A stretch of 64,000 nt of DNA, from contig NZ_FBWL01000170.1 of NCBI RefSeq assembly GCF_001517425.1, positions 124,001 through 188,000 on the forward strand. The letters are read 5' to 3'. Each line of letters opens with the position of its first letter. The stretch's first letter is position 1. Source of the stretch: Clostridium sp. C105KSO13. Its GTDB lineage: Bacteria > Bacillota > Clostridia > Lachnospirales > Lachnospiraceae. Shown here piece by piece: positions 17,717 through 26,634 of the stretch. The notes under the pieces were generated by a model. It was not told the origin of the DNA. It saw only the letters and a program-made list of their open reading frames with translations, and searched no databases. A program made the position numbers and the translations under genes.

Positions 17717-19192
17717 GTGGACATATTAAGTTTAACGGCCCTCCAACTGGGGAAGGCCATAAAGGAAAGAAAAGTCTCTGTTTCAGATGCAGTCTGTGCA
17801 GTGATTGCCAGAGCAAAGGAAGCGGAGCCTAAGATAAACAGTTATGTGACTTTAGATGAAGAAGGGGCACTTAGACAGGCTGAAGAGGTACAGCAATTAA
17901 TAGATGGCGGGAAACTTATCGGACCTCTGGCAGGTGTTCCGGCAGCTGTGAAGGATAATATATGTATAAAGGGACAGCTCACCACCTGCAGTTCCAGGAT
18001 TCTGTCCAATTTTAAGCCTGTATATACAGCTGAGGCAGTACTAAATCTTAAAAAGGCAGGAGCTGTTGTCATCGGAAAAACGAATATGGATGAATTTGCC
18101 ATGGGTAGCACCACGGAGACCTCCTATTATGGCCCGACCAGAAATCCGCACAATACAGCTCATGTTCCCGGCGGTTCCTCGGGCGGCTCCTGTGCGGCGG
18201 TAGCTGCCCAGGAATGCTATTATGCTCTGGGGTCAGACACAGGCGGCTCTATCCGTCAGCCCAGCTCTTTCTGTGGAGTGGTAGGTTTAAAGCCTACCTA
18301 CGGGACCGTATCCCGGTATGGTCTGGTGGCCTATGGCTCGTCTCTGGATCAGATAGGACCTGTGGCAAAGGATGTACCCGATTGTGCGGCAATACTGGAG
18401 GCAATAGCCTCCTATGATACAAAGGACAGTACCTCCGTGAAACGGGGGGATTATAATTTTACAAAGGCTCTTACCGAGGATGTGAAAGGGCTGAAAATAG
18501 GTATTCCGAGAGACTATATGGGGCAGGGACTTGACAGTGAAGTAGAAGCGGCAGTCAGAGAAGCAGGAAAAGTGCTGGAACAAAAAGGCGCTGTAGTGGA
18601 AGAGTTTGACTTAAGCCTTGTACAGTATGCGATTCCGGCATATTACGTGATTGCATCAGCAGAGGCGAGTTCTAATCTGGAACGCTTTGACGGTGTCAAA
18701 TATGGTTACCGCACGGCAGACTACAGTGGGCTTCACAATATGTACAAGAAAACCCGCTCTGAAGGTTTTGGGGCGGAGGTGAAGCGGAGGATTATGCTGG
18801 GATCCTTTGCCCTAAGTTCCGGTTATTATGATGCCTATTATCTGAAAGCTCTGCGCACAAAGGCACTGATTAAACAGGCTTTTGACCGTGCATTTGAAAA
18901 ATATGATGTCATTCTTGGCCCCACAGCGCCTTTTACGGCACCGGAACTTGGAAAGAGTTTAATAGATCCCATGAAAATGTATCTTGGGGATATTTATACA
19001 GTTGCAATCAACCTGGCCGGTCTTCCCGGGATATCCGTTCCTGTGGGAAAGGACAGCCGGGGACTGCCCATCGGAATGCAGCTTATCGGAGACAGCTTCC
19101 AGGAGAAGACCCTTCTTCGCACAGCTTACACTTATGAGTGTGCTACCGGGAAAAAGTATGAAGCTCCGGCAGCTTTAGGAAAGGAGGCGTAG
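17717..19192 (+). CDS. gatA: GatA, amidotransferase subunit A (glutaminase)
   Basis: This is a 491-residue amidase-signature enzyme that releases ammonia from glutamine for transamidation of Asp-tRNA-Asn and Glu-tRNA-Gln. The catalytic triad is intact: Lys79 (AAVKDN), cis-Ser154 (PGGSSGG) and nucleophile Ser178 (SDTGGSIRQP). It begins with GTG at 17717 behind ATAGGAGGAAC. It lies between gatC and gatB. Confidence 0.97.
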   Translation: MDILSLTALQLGKAIKERKVSVSDAVCAVIARAKEAEPKINSYVTLDEEGALRQAEEVQQLIDGGKLIGPLAGVPAAVKDNICIKGQLTTCSSRILSNFKPVYTAEAVLNLKKAGAVVIGKTNMDEFAMGSTTETSYYGPTRNPHNTAHVPGGSSGGSCAAVAAQECYYALGSDTGGSIRQPSSFCGVVGLKPTYGTVSRYGLVAYGSSLDQIGPVAKDVPDCAAILEAIASYDTKDSTSVKRGDYNFTKALTEDVKGLKIGIPRDYMGQGLDSEVEAAVREAGKVLEQKGAVVEEFDLSLVQYAIPAYYVIASAEASSNLERFDGVKYGYRTADYSGLHNMYKKTRSEGFGAEVKRRIMLGSFALSSGYYDAYYLKALRTKALIKQAFDRAFEKYDVILGPTAPFTAPELGKSLIDPMKMYLGDIYTVAINLAGLPGISVPVGKDSRGLPIGMQLIGDSFQEKTLLRTAYTYECATGKKYEAPAALGKEA

Positions 19193-19196
19193 GAAA

Positions 19197-20645
19197 ATGG
19201 CAAAACAATATGAGACAGTCATCGGTCTGGAGGTCCATGTAGAACTGGCCACAAAGACTAAAATCTTCTGCGGATGCAGCACAGAATTCGGCGGAGCCCC
19301 CAACACCCATACCTGCCCGGTATGCACAGGAATGCCGGGGTCCCTCCCGGTTTTGAATAAGCAGGTCGTGGAATATGCCATGGCCATCGGTTTGGCTTCC
19401 AACTGCAAAATAACAAAGGTATGTAAGTTTGACAGAAAGAACTATTTCTATCCGGATAATCCTCAGAACTATCAGATATCCCAACTTTATCTGCCCATTG
19501 CAAGAGACGGGTATCTGGAGATAGAAAGCGGAGGTACAAAAAAGAAGGTGCGCATCCATGAGATGCACATGGAGGAGGATGCGGGGAAATTAGTCCATGA
19601 TGAATGGGATGATACCTCTCTGGTGGACTACAACAGAAGTGGTGTCCCCCTAGTGGAGATTGTGTCTGAACCGGATATGCGTTCTGCAGAAGAAGTTATC
19701 AGCTACTTGGAAAAACTTCGCATGATGATTCAGTACCTCGGCGCTTCCGACTGTAAACTGCAGGAGGGTTCCATGAGGGCGGATGTGAACTTATCGGTGC
19801 GGGAGGCGGGAAGTGATACACTGGGAACCAGAACAGAGCTGAAGAACCTGAACTCCTTCAAGGCTATAGCAAGAGCAATTGAAGGAGAGCGAGAAAGGCA
19901 GATCGAATTGCTGGAGGAAGGGAAACCGGTGATTCAGGAGACCAGGCGGTGGGATGACAACAAAGAGCATTCCTATGCCATGCGCTCCAAGGAGGACGCC
20001 CGGGATTACCGGTATTTTCCAGAACCGGATTTGGTGCCGATTGTAATAAGCGATGAGTGGATTGTGAAAGTAAAATCTAGACAGCCGGAACTTCGCTCTG
20101 AAAAGCTAGAACGCTATAGAGTAGAATTTGCTATTCCTCCGTACGATGCAGAAATCATTACAGAATCCAAAAAAATGGCAGATATTTTTGAGGCAGCCAC
20201 AGCGGTGTGTAATAAGCCTAAAAAAGTGGCTAACTGGCTGATGGTGGAAACACTGCGTCTGCTGAAAGAACACAGTATGGAACCGGAAGATATCGGGTTT
20301 TCACCCGAAAACCTTGGAAAGCTTGTGGAGCTGACAGAGGCAGGTACAATCAACAGCTCTGTGGCAAAAGAAGTTTTTGAAAAGATATTTACAGAGGACG
20401 CAGACCCGGAAGTATATGTAAAAGAAAAAGGATTAAAGACCGTAAACGATGAAGGGGCTATGAAAGCAGCAATCGAAAAAGCAATTGCAGACAATCCAAA
20501 ATCAGTGGAAGATTATCTGGGCGGAAAGGAAAAGGCCATAGGATTCCTTGTAGGTCAAGTGATGAAAGCCATGAAAGGAAAAGCAAACCCAGGACTGGTG
20601 AATCAGATGCTGAAGGAGGCTCTGCAGGAGCAAAAGACTTCCTAA
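19197..20645 (+). CDS. gatB: GatB, amidotransferase subunit B (kinase/transamidase)
   Basis: This 482-residue subunit binds the mischarged tRNA and activates its side chain. The start ETVIGLEVHVELATKTKIFCGCSTEFG and the block THTCPVCTGMPGSLPVLN carry the conserved metal-binding cysteines, and DYNRSGVPLVEIVSEPD is the family signature. A YqeY-like tail domain ends the protein. It is the last gene of the aspS-gatCAB operon and converges on the leftward operon that follows. Confidence 0.97.
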   Translation: MAKQYETVIGLEVHVELATKTKIFCGCSTEFGGAPNTHTCPVCTGMPGSLPVLNKQVVEYAMAIGLASNCKITKVCKFDRKNYFYPDNPQNYQISQLYLPIARDGYLEIESGGTKKKVRIHEMHMEEDAGKLVHDEWDDTSLVDYNRSGVPLVEIVSEPDMRSAEEVISYLEKLRMMIQYLGASDCKLQEGSMRADVNLSVREAGSDTLGTRTELKNLNSFKAIARAIEGERERQIELLEEGKPVIQETRRWDDNKEHSYAMRSKEDARDYRYFPEPDLVPIVISDEWIVKVKSRQPELRSEKLERYRVEFAIPPYDAEIITESKKMADIFEAATAVCNKPKKVANWLMVETLRLLKEHSMEPEDIGFSPENLGKLVELTEAGTINSSVAKEVFEKIFTEDADPEVYVKEKGLKTVNDEGAMKAAIEKAIADNPKSVEDYLGGKEKAIGFLVGQVMKAMKGKANPGLVNQMLKEALQEQKTS

Positions 20646-20692
20646 AGCCCTGCCTTCTGCTCACAACGAATCTGCTTTTTAAATCACAAAGG

Positions 20693-20712
20693 CGCTGCCT
20701 GCTGTGGCAGCG
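20693..20712 (-). terminator. Weak terminator hairpin between convergent operons
   Basis: CGCTGCC (20693-20699) and GGCAGCG (20706-20712) pair around TGCTGT. Read leftwards, the stem is followed by a loose T-rich stretch (CCTTTGTGATTT), so it may end the leftward operon and perhaps gatB as well. The T-run is weak. Confidence 0.4.
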
Positions 20713-20715
20713 TCT

Positions 20716-21492
20716 CTATGATTTCATGCTTTTTAACGACTTTTCTTCTGCCAACAGTGAGGCTCCCAAAGCACCGGCATATCTTCCATTTGCCGTGGAA
20801 GCTACCGGCTGTCCGATTTTCTGGGATAGTACTTTTGTGAAATATTCATTATGGCTCAAGCCACCTGTCAGAATAGTATTCTGGGAAAGCGCTTTTCTCT
20901 GGCACAGCTGGGACACTTTTGAGGCGACGGAATCTACCACCCCGGCGGCAATATCCTCCCGGCTTCTGCCTTCTCCTATATAATTGATGACTTCAGACTC
21001 TGCAAACACTGTGCAAAGGGAACTGATGGGGAGCACAGTTCCCTTTGCTGCCATTTCAAATAATTCCTGCAAAGTAACTCCAAGCCGATTTGCCATAATT
21101 TCAAGAAATTTTCCTGTTCCGGCGGAACACTTGTCATTCATCTGAAAATCCTGCACCATACCATTTGCCACAATAATTACCTTTGTATCCTGTCCGCCTA
21201 CATCAATAATACTGCAGTTGTCCCCGGCCAGCTCTCGTCCGCCTCTCGCGTGACAGGTGATTTCGGTAATTGTATAATCCGAGAAGTCTACAGCTACCCG
21301 GCCGTATCCTGTGGCTACTGTTTTTGTGTCATCTGACAAGACATCAATGCCCTTCTCCAGCAGAGTATGCTTTATTGACATGGTTGTTTCCTTGCTGCTC
21401 CAGCCGGTGGGCAGGACAAAACGAAAGGCATGGGGCCCTCTTGCCACTACCTTGGATGCGGTTGAACCAATGTCAATTCCTACATAATTCAT
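20716..21492 (-). CDS. BadF/BadG/HgdC-type ATPase activator of the double-cubane reductase
   Basis: This is a 258-residue ASKHA ATPase that injects electrons at low potential into 2-hydroxyacyl-CoA-dehydratase-like enzymes. It shows the phosphate-1 motif GIDIGSTASKVV, the phosphate-2 block DVGGQDTKVI, and the two cysteines DKCSAGTGKF and SSLCTVFAESE that bridge a 4Fe-4S cluster between two subunits. The ATG at 21492 is chosen because AAAAAGGAG lies 8 bases upstream; an earlier TTG at 21516 has no such site. It is the last gene of a four-gene leftward operon. The pair with the 21787-23061 gene resembles E. coli YjiL/YjiM. Confidence 0.88.
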   Translation of the reverse strand: MNYVGIDIGSTASKVVARGPHAFRFVLPTGWSSKETTMSIKHTLLEKGIDVLSDDTKTVATGYGRVAVDFSDYTITEITCHARGGRELAGDNCSIIDVGGQDTKVIIVANGMVQDFQMNDKCSAGTGKFLEIMANRLGVTLQELFEMAAKGTVLPISSLCTVFAESEVINYIGEGRSREDIAAGVVDSVASKVSQLCQRKALSQNTILTGGLSHNEYFTKVLSQKIGQPVASTANGRYAGALGASLLAEEKSLKSMKS

Positions 21493-21509
21493 AAATACTA
21501 CTCCTTTTT

Positions 21510-21770
21510 CTAACAATATCTATCCCTGTGGGGATTTATATTTTTTTCAACAGCAGCAATTTTTAGGATTTCAATGTGATGCTCCTTACTACACTGCTGA
21601 ATTGTTTCAATATCCTTTTCGTCAATCATAAGTGAGATACCGCAGCATTTACTTGCAGTTCTGGGAGTCGGAGCAATAACTGCCCGGACTCCCAGAGCCT
21701 TTAATTCGTTGTAAAGCCGCATACCGCTGTCATGATTGGGAAATAACACATAATGTTGTATATCCGGCAT
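21510..21770 (-). CDS. DUF3343 protein, putative Se/S carrier-like
   Basis: This is an 86-residue protein with the DUF3343 layout: VLFPNHDSGMRLYNELKALGVRAVIAPTPRTASKCCGISLMI. It carries a CC pair near residue 43 and further Cys residues near the C-terminus. DUF3343 proteins are often found beside cysteine desulfurases and selenium-related genes and are suspected sulfur or selenium carriers, but none has a settled function. It sits 16 bases after the reductase gene and just before the activator gene. Confidence 0.75.
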   Translation of the reverse strand: MPDIQHYVLFPNHDSGMRLYNELKALGVRAVIAPTPRTASKCCGISLMIDEKDIETIQQCSKEHHIEILKIAAVEKNINPHRDRYC

Positions 21771-21786
21771 GTTATGTATACCTCTT

Positions 21787-23061
21787 TTAATTATTCAGCA
21801 TTTCTACAAAAGCACTGATTCTTGTGCGGAGCTGCTGCGCATCGCTGTCTGTGTAATCCGTTTCTATTCCGAGAACAGGAATACCTGCATCTTTTAACGC
21901 ACGCTCTACCAGGAAACCTTCTGTGTCATAAAGGCTGCAGAACTTAAGATTGACATCAATAATCCCGTCCACCTTATATTCCTTTGCAAGACGTATAATA
22001 TCGTCGATTCGGCCCTCGTTGGGTGTAAAACAGGCGCAGTTAATCTTCATGTATCTCTCGGCCAGTGCCTGCATCTGCTCTTCCAGTGTATCCTTCGTCT
22101 CGTCCACCTGGTTTTCGAAGTACCGGGTGCCTGTGCACATTTCTTCACAGACAACGGCTGCGCCGCTGGTTTCTACGATGTGGTGAAGCTTCCAGTTCGG
22201 AATTGCAAGAGGAGTACCTGTCAGCATGATCCGCTTTGTGCCTGCTGGGAATACACACACGCCGTCTTTTACACGCTGATCCAGCTCATCACAGAGCTTA
22301 TTTGTCATCTGTGTGAATCTGGCCGGATCATCATAAAAAGCAATCTGGGAAATCATCAGCACATCTGCGCCGCTGATTGGGATATTTTCATTTTTACGAT
22401 AGCTGTACAGCCTCTCCATTGCCTTTCTCTTGTTGTTGATTAACCGAATACTTTCCTCCAGCTTTTCTGCTGTCACTTTATTGCCGGTAAACTCTTCCAC
22501 AGTATCCTTTAATGTTTCGATTTCCTCCGCCCATGCCTTGATATCTTTTGCACGTTTCATCTGAGGCAGGTCCATGACATGCATGGGAACGTCCTCACCC
22601 AAAATTTCCCATGCTTTCTTTTTACCGTCGCAGGTTGTTTCTCCAATGTACATATCTGCAATCCTGAAAAATGGACAGGTGCGGTCAAGCCTTGCCCCCA
22701 CAGATGCTTTGATAAGCGGACATGTATTCGTGGGGAGAACCTTCTCACCGCCCGGAACCCAGAACTGTGAGCCTCCGCAGAGTCCGGTGGCAATTGCATC
22801 TGCCGCAAATATAATTTCATCCGGGACATAGATGCAGAATGTGCCAAACACCTTGCCGCCTTTTTTCTGATGTTCGATAAGTTCTGCCGGGCGGATACCG
22901 TGGATATCTGCCACTACCATGTTATAATAGTCCATACTTTCCGGGCGGTTCTCCTGTGATAAAAATACATCTCCGAATGCCTGGGGAAGAACCTCGCATA
23001 ATTGGTCGTGAAGTTCAAGATTCATACCTAAATCGTTCCACATTTTGTGATTATTGTCCAT
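21787..23061 (-). CDS. Double-cubane-cluster type reductase (2-hydroxyacyl-CoA dehydratase D-component family)
   Basis: This is a 424-residue HgdB/BcrC-family protein. Cysteines suited to bind Fe-S clusters occur in blocks FGTFCIYVPDE, TGLCGGSQF, NTCPLIK, DRTCPFFR, GETTCDGKKK, EEMCTGTRYF, NCACFTP and LKFCSLYD. The number and the single-gene form, with its own ATPase downstream, match the DCCP (YjiM-like) family that reduces small substrates at very low potential. The substrate is unknown. The start ATG at 23061 is preceded by TAGGAGGAAAGG. It is the second gene of the leftward operon, after a desulfurase-like enzyme. Confidence 0.85.
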   Translation of the reverse strand: MDNNHKMWNDLGMNLELHDQLCEVLPQAFGDVFLSQENRPESMDYYNMVVADIHGIRPAELIEHQKKGGKVFGTFCIYVPDEIIFAADAIATGLCGGSQFWVPGGEKVLPTNTCPLIKASVGARLDRTCPFFRIADMYIGETTCDGKKKAWEILGEDVPMHVMDLPQMKRAKDIKAWAEEIETLKDTVEEFTGNKVTAEKLEESIRLINNKRKAMERLYSYRKNENIPISGADVLMISQIAFYDDPARFTQMTNKLCDELDQRVKDGVCVFPAGTKRIMLTGTPLAIPNWKLHHIVETSGAAVVCEEMCTGTRYFENQVDETKDTLEEQMQALAERYMKINCACFTPNEGRIDDIIRLAKEYKVDGIIDVNLKFCSLYDTEGFLVERALKDAGIPVLGIETDYTDSDAQQLRTRISAFVEMLNN

Positions 23062-23187
23062 AATAACCTTTCCTCCTATGTATATTTTTTCGCCTCATTT
23101 TCAGACCATAATTACCATAACACCAATTCCTGCTAAGAACAATGAAAGAGAAGAGGAGAAGCGATAGTTTTTTCACATAAATAAGAG

Positions 23188-24357
23188 TTAATTATTGGTG
23201 GAATCGATCGATAATATATTTCTCAGTCCTTTTACGCATATATTGACTTCTTCCGGTGTGTTAGATGCACTAAAAGAGAATCTGATAGTTCCCTGGGGAA
23301 ATGTTTCCAGGGACTTATGAGCGAGGGGAGCACAGTGCAGCCCCACCCTTGTCATAATACCGTATTGCTGTTCCAGTTCAAAAGCCGCCTGAGCATTATC
23401 CATAGTCAGGAAATCCAGGGATACCACGGCCACACGGTTAGAAATATCCTGCCGCCCGGCAATGCGTACATTTGGCAGATCCCTGACACCATCCAGAAAG
23501 TGCCGTGTCAGCTCCATCTTTTTGTCGTGGATTATAGGGAGGCCGGTTTTCTCTATATAGGAAAGGGCCGCATGAAGACCTGCAATGCCTGGAAGATTCA
23601 TGGTTCCGCTTTCGTATTTGTCGGGCAGGTTTTGAGGCATTTCCAGGGAGTCAGACTGGCTTCCGGTTCCACCAGCAATAAAGGGTGTCATTTGTACATC
23701 CAGTGCTTCTGATATAAGAAAACCTCCTGTCCCCTGTGGACCCAGCAGGCCCTTATGACCTGTAAATGCAAGAAAATCAATGTCCCACTTTTCCATATTT
23801 ATATCCAGCGTACCTGCACTTTGAGCGGTGTCGACGGCAAAGAAAACATGTCTGCGCCTGCAGATTTCTCCGATATCCTGAATAGGAACAACAGTGCCGC
23901 ACACATTAGAGGCATGAGTGGCAATGACCGCTTTTGTCTGAGGTTTCAGCAATGCTTCAACTCCCCTGGGATCAACATTTCCCTCTCTATCCGTGGGTGC
24001 CACATCATAAGCAATACCTTCTTTTACAAGCTGGTTCAGAGGGCGCATCACCCCATTGTGCTCCAGCCCGGTCACGACAACGTGGTCCCCGGGCTTTAGC
24101 AGACCTTTGATAAAGTAATTTAGTGAACAGGTGATTCCTGATGTAAAGATGACACATCTGGAATCGGGTGCATGAAAAAGCCTTGCCAGCTGATTCCGCG
24201 TATCAAGCACCAGGCTTTCCACTGCGTAGGCGCCCGCATAATTGCCCCTGTTAATATTAAAGCCTCCTTTGGTGAGAAAATCCGACACAGCCCCGGCTAC
24301 TTTCGGTGCTTTCGGAAAGGAAGTGCTGCCATTGTCGAAATAAATTGTATTTTCCAT
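23188..24357 (-). CDS. Class V aminotransferase, cysteine desulfurase / selenocysteine lyase-like
   Basis: This is a 389-residue PLP enzyme. The start MENTIYFDNGSTSFPKAP, the block TSGITCSLNYFIKGLLKPGDHVV, and the PLP-lysine site FLAFTGHKGLLGPQGTGG place it in the EF2568-type group of class V aminotransferases related to NifS and SufS. Late in the protein LHCAPLAHKSL carries a Cys at the position of the desulfurase catalytic Cys. The ATG at 24357 follows ACAGGAGGAG. It leads the operon with the double-cubane reductase, which suggests sulfur (or selenium) supply for that system. Confidence 0.82.
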   Translation of the reverse strand: MENTIYFDNGSTSFPKAPKVAGAVSDFLTKGGFNINRGNYAGAYAVESLVLDTRNQLARLFHAPDSRCVIFTSGITCSLNYFIKGLLKPGDHVVVTGLEHNGVMRPLNQLVKEGIAYDVAPTDREGNVDPRGVEALLKPQTKAVIATHASNVCGTVVPIQDIGEICRRRHVFFAVDTAQSAGTLDINMEKWDIDFLAFTGHKGLLGPQGTGGFLISEALDVQMTPFIAGGTGSQSDSLEMPQNLPDKYESGTMNLPGIAGLHAALSYIEKTGLPIIHDKKMELTRHFLDGVRDLPNVRIAGRQDISNRVAVVSLDFLTMDNAQAAFELEQQYGIMTRVGLHCAPLAHKSLETFPQGTIRFSFSASNTPEEVNICVKGLRNILSIDSTNN

Positions 24358-24417
24358 GATTGAACTCCTCCTGTGACAGATCATACGATGTTGGGGTCAA
24401 AAGGCATTTTGTCCCCT

Positions 24418-24449
24418 TGATACCACGGATTGTTCCGCACTTGGTATCA
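24418..24449 (-). promoter_or_regulatory. Inverted repeat in the leader of the desulfurase operon
   Basis: TGATACCA (24418-24425) and TGGTATCA (24442-24449) form perfect 8-bp arms with an inner CGGA/TCCG pair. On the minus strand it lies about 60 bases before the desulfurase start and just after an AT-rich stretch containing TTGCAG, a 17-base gap and TAGTAT that could be its promoter. It could be an operator or a leader hairpin. Confidence 0.4.
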
Positions 24450-24535
24450 TCATATTATATAACTATTATACTACAAAATATATCCTCTTTCTGCAATTCT
24501 TGAGTTTTCTCAACGCTGAGAAGCCTGCAATTATA

Positions 24536-24564
24536 TTGAAATTCTGAAAAAGGTGTAGTATACT
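24536..24564 (+). promoter_or_regulatory. Promoter upstream of the permease remnant and hydantoinase
   Basis: TTGAAA (24536-24541), a 17-base spacer and TATACT (24559-24564) lie just before the truncated permease frame. The promoter could drive the hydantoinase gene through the remnant. Confidence 0.6.
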
Positions 24565-24566
24565 GT

Positions 24567-25064
24567 ACATTAATTAAATTACAGCTGCCCTGTAATCTGA
24601 CATCAGCGGCGGTTGTATTTTTCTCCCTATTCAGCAGGCATCTCACCTATAAGAAAGCGGTTGTTGCTGCAACGGTGATTTCTATATGTTTTTTGCCCTG
24701 GAGACTTGTTGCGAATCCCAAAAGTTATGTGTATACTTTAAATGGAACACTGGCAGTTTTCCTGGGACCGATTACAGGAGTATGCCTGGCAGCATTGTGG
24801 GTACAGTATAAAAATAAGTTCCAGGTTGCGGATCTATATCGGCAGGACGGGGGCGCCTATTATTATAAAAATGGATGGAACGTGCCGGCACTTTCAATCA
24901 TGATACTCCTATTTATCGGGGTTTTTGTATGTAAGTTTATTCCTGCGCTGTCTTGGATTTATGATAGTTCCTATCTGCTGGGCTATGTTTTTGCGTTTAT
25001 TTTGTATAGTGTTTTTTGCAAAAAGAAATTACAAAGTAGTGAAAAGAAGGAGGAAGCATTATGA
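24567..25064 (+). pseudogene. NCS1 permease (cytosine/allantoin/hydantoin type), C-terminal remnant
   Basis: The frame is open from about 24540 and encodes only the last part of an NCS1 transporter: a helix (VISICFLPWRLVANPKSYVY), the loop LNGTLAVFLGPITGV, and the late-family block ALWVQYKNKFQVADLYRQDG with a Tyr-rich stretch, followed by two more helices. About two thirds of a normal permease of roughly 450-500 residues is missing, and no ATG with a ribosome binding site is present; GTG at 24675 is the first plausible start. Its stop overlaps the hydantoinase start (ATGA), so it was once the coupled uptake gene. It may now serve only as leader RNA. Confidence 0.75.
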
Positions 25065-26449
25065 CGAAACTGATAAAAAATGGAATGATTACAACAGATT
25101 CTCAGGTATTTCAAGGCGACATATTGATAGAGGGGGAAACGATCAAGGCCATCGGACAGAACCTGTTTGCAGAAGGGGCTGAGGTCATTGATGCTTCCGG
25201 AAAATATGTTTTCCCCGGAGCGGTGGATGTCCACACTCATATGGACCTGCAGGCAGGAAAGCACAGAGCAGTAGATGATTTCTATGACGGAACGGTTGCG
25301 GCGGCATGCGGAGGTACAACAACGATTGTGGACCACATGGCTTTTGGGCCTATAGGCTGCAGTCTGTGGCATCAGGTAGAGGAATATCACCGACTTGCGG
25401 ATGACAAGGCTGTGATTGACTATGGATTCCATGGCGTCATCCAGCATGTGAATTCTTCTGTATTGAAGGAAATGGGTGAAATTGCAGAAAAAGAAGGAAT
25501 CACAAGCTTTAAGATTTATATGACCTATGATTTCATGCTGAAGGACGATGAGATTTTCCAGGTATTAAAGCAGGCGAAAGAAGACGGAATTGTAATCGCT
25601 GTACACTGCGAGAATGACGGAGTCATCAATTATCTAAGAAAGACCTATGTGGAGGAAGGCTGTGTGGAACCCAAATATCATCCGCTGAGCCGTCCTGCCC
25701 GCTGTGAGGCAGAGGCTGTCAACAGGATGTTGCATCTAGCAGCTATGGCAGGCGGAGCACCTGTATACATCGTGCATTTGTCCAGCCGGGAGGGGCTTCT
25801 TGAGGTTATGAAAGCAAGAGCTACTCATCAGGAGCATTTTGCAGTGGAGACCTGCACACAGTATCTGTCACTGACTGATGACTTATATCAGGATAAACAG
25901 GAGGGCTTGAAAGCAATCATGTCACCTCCGCTGCGCAAGCAGGAAGATATTGATGCACTGTGGGAGGGACTGCATGATAATGTAATAGATACCATAGCAA
26001 CCGACCACTGTCCCTTTAATCTTGCAAAAGAAAAGCAGGCAGGTGCAGACAACTTTACAGCATGCCCCAGCGGGGCTCCGGGCGTGGAGGAAAGACTGCG
26101 TGTGATATATTCAGAAGGTGTTGTAAAGGGAAGAATCACACTTTCCCAGATGATAAAATATTTGTGCACCAATCCAAGCCGAATGTACGGACTATATCCG
26201 CAGAAAGGAACACTTCTTCCGGGCTCCGATGCCGATCTGGTCCTATTTGATCCGAAGAAAGAGCGTGTGCTTTCCCATGCAGACATGCACAGCGCGGTAG
26301 ACTATACCTGTTACGAGGGCATGAAAGTACAGGGCGATATCGACCTGGTTATGCAGCGCGGAAATGTAATCGTAAAAGACAATCAGTTCCTGGGCAGCAG
26401 AGGAGACGGAAAATATCTGAAACGTCACAAAAGTGTACTTGCAGATTAA
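25061..26449 (+). CDS. D-hydantoinase / dihydropyrimidinase
   Basis: This is a 462-residue binuclear zinc amidohydrolase that opens hydantoin or dihydropyrimidine rings. Metal ligands are visible: His58 and His60 (VDVHTHMD), the carboxylated Lys151 (TSFKIYMTYD), His182 (AVHCEN), a later His in YIVHLSS, and an Asp in IATDHCPF. AAGGAGG lies in the tail of the preceding permease remnant, so translation was coupled to it. Substrate choice (hydantoin, dihydrouracil or another cyclic ureide) cannot be read from the sequence. Confidence 0.92.
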   Translation: MTKLIKNGMITTDSQVFQGDILIEGETIKAIGQNLFAEGAEVIDASGKYVFPGAVDVHTHMDLQAGKHRAVDDFYDGTVAAACGGTTTIVDHMAFGPIGCSLWHQVEEYHRLADDKAVIDYGFHGVIQHVNSSVLKEMGEIAEKEGITSFKIYMTYDFMLKDDEIFQVLKQAKEDGIVIAVHCENDGVINYLRKTYVEEGCVEPKYHPLSRPARCEAEAVNRMLHLAAMAGGAPVYIVHLSSREGLLEVMKARATHQEHFAVETCTQYLSLTDDLYQDKQEGLKAIMSPPLRKQEDIDALWEGLHDNVIDTIATDHCPFNLAKEKQAGADNFTACPSGAPGVEERLRVIYSEGVVKGRITLSQMIKYLCTNPSRMYGLYPQKGTLLPGSDADLVLFDPKKERVLSHADMHSAVDYTCYEGMKVQGDIDLVMQRGNVIVKDNQFLGSRGDGKYLKRHKSVLAD

Positions 26450-26468
26450 AAAGGGGACTATCCCCTTT
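26450..26468 (+). terminator. Hairpin after the hydantoinase gene
   Basis: AAAGGGGA and TCCCCTTT form a perfect 8-bp stem with a three-base loop directly after the stop codon. The T-run is only three bases, within the stem. The sequence resembles the ends of the MITE-like repeat at 38406. Confidence 0.5.
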
Positions 26469-26503
26469 AAGTTTATGAAAAGTTTATATATTTAACAATT
26501 TTA

Positions 26504-26530
26504 TTAGCACTCGCATCCAAAGAGTGCTAA
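26504..26530 (+). promoter_or_regulatory. CIRCE element (HrcA operator)
   Basis: TTAGCACTC (26504-26512), nine bases, then GAGTGCTAA (26522-26530) is an exact CIRCE operator. It lies just upstream of the -35 box of htpG. HrcA repressor binding here should give heat induction. Confidence 0.97.
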
Positions 26531-26537
26531 TTTCATA

Positions 26538-26566
26538 TTGACTTTTAACCGCCGGTGTATTAGAAT
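26538..26566 (+). promoter_or_regulatory. Promoter of htpG
   Basis: TTGACT (26538-26543), a 17-base spacer and TAGAAT (26561-26566) follow the CIRCE element by seven bases. Confidence 0.75.
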
Positions 26567-26634
26567 ATTTTTTAGTTGATAAATGCCTGGACGGCAGACG
26601 TTATCATTTATTACATTGAAAAGGAGTGTTACAC

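Noticed and set aside
21493-21516. Upstream TTG start for the ATPase activator
   Set aside because: The ATG at 21492 has AAAAAGGAG at proper distance and gives the family's usual N-terminus.
24358-24384. Upstream start for the desulfurase-like gene
   Set aside because: ACAGGAGGAG lies between it and the ATG at 24357, which begins the conserved sequence.
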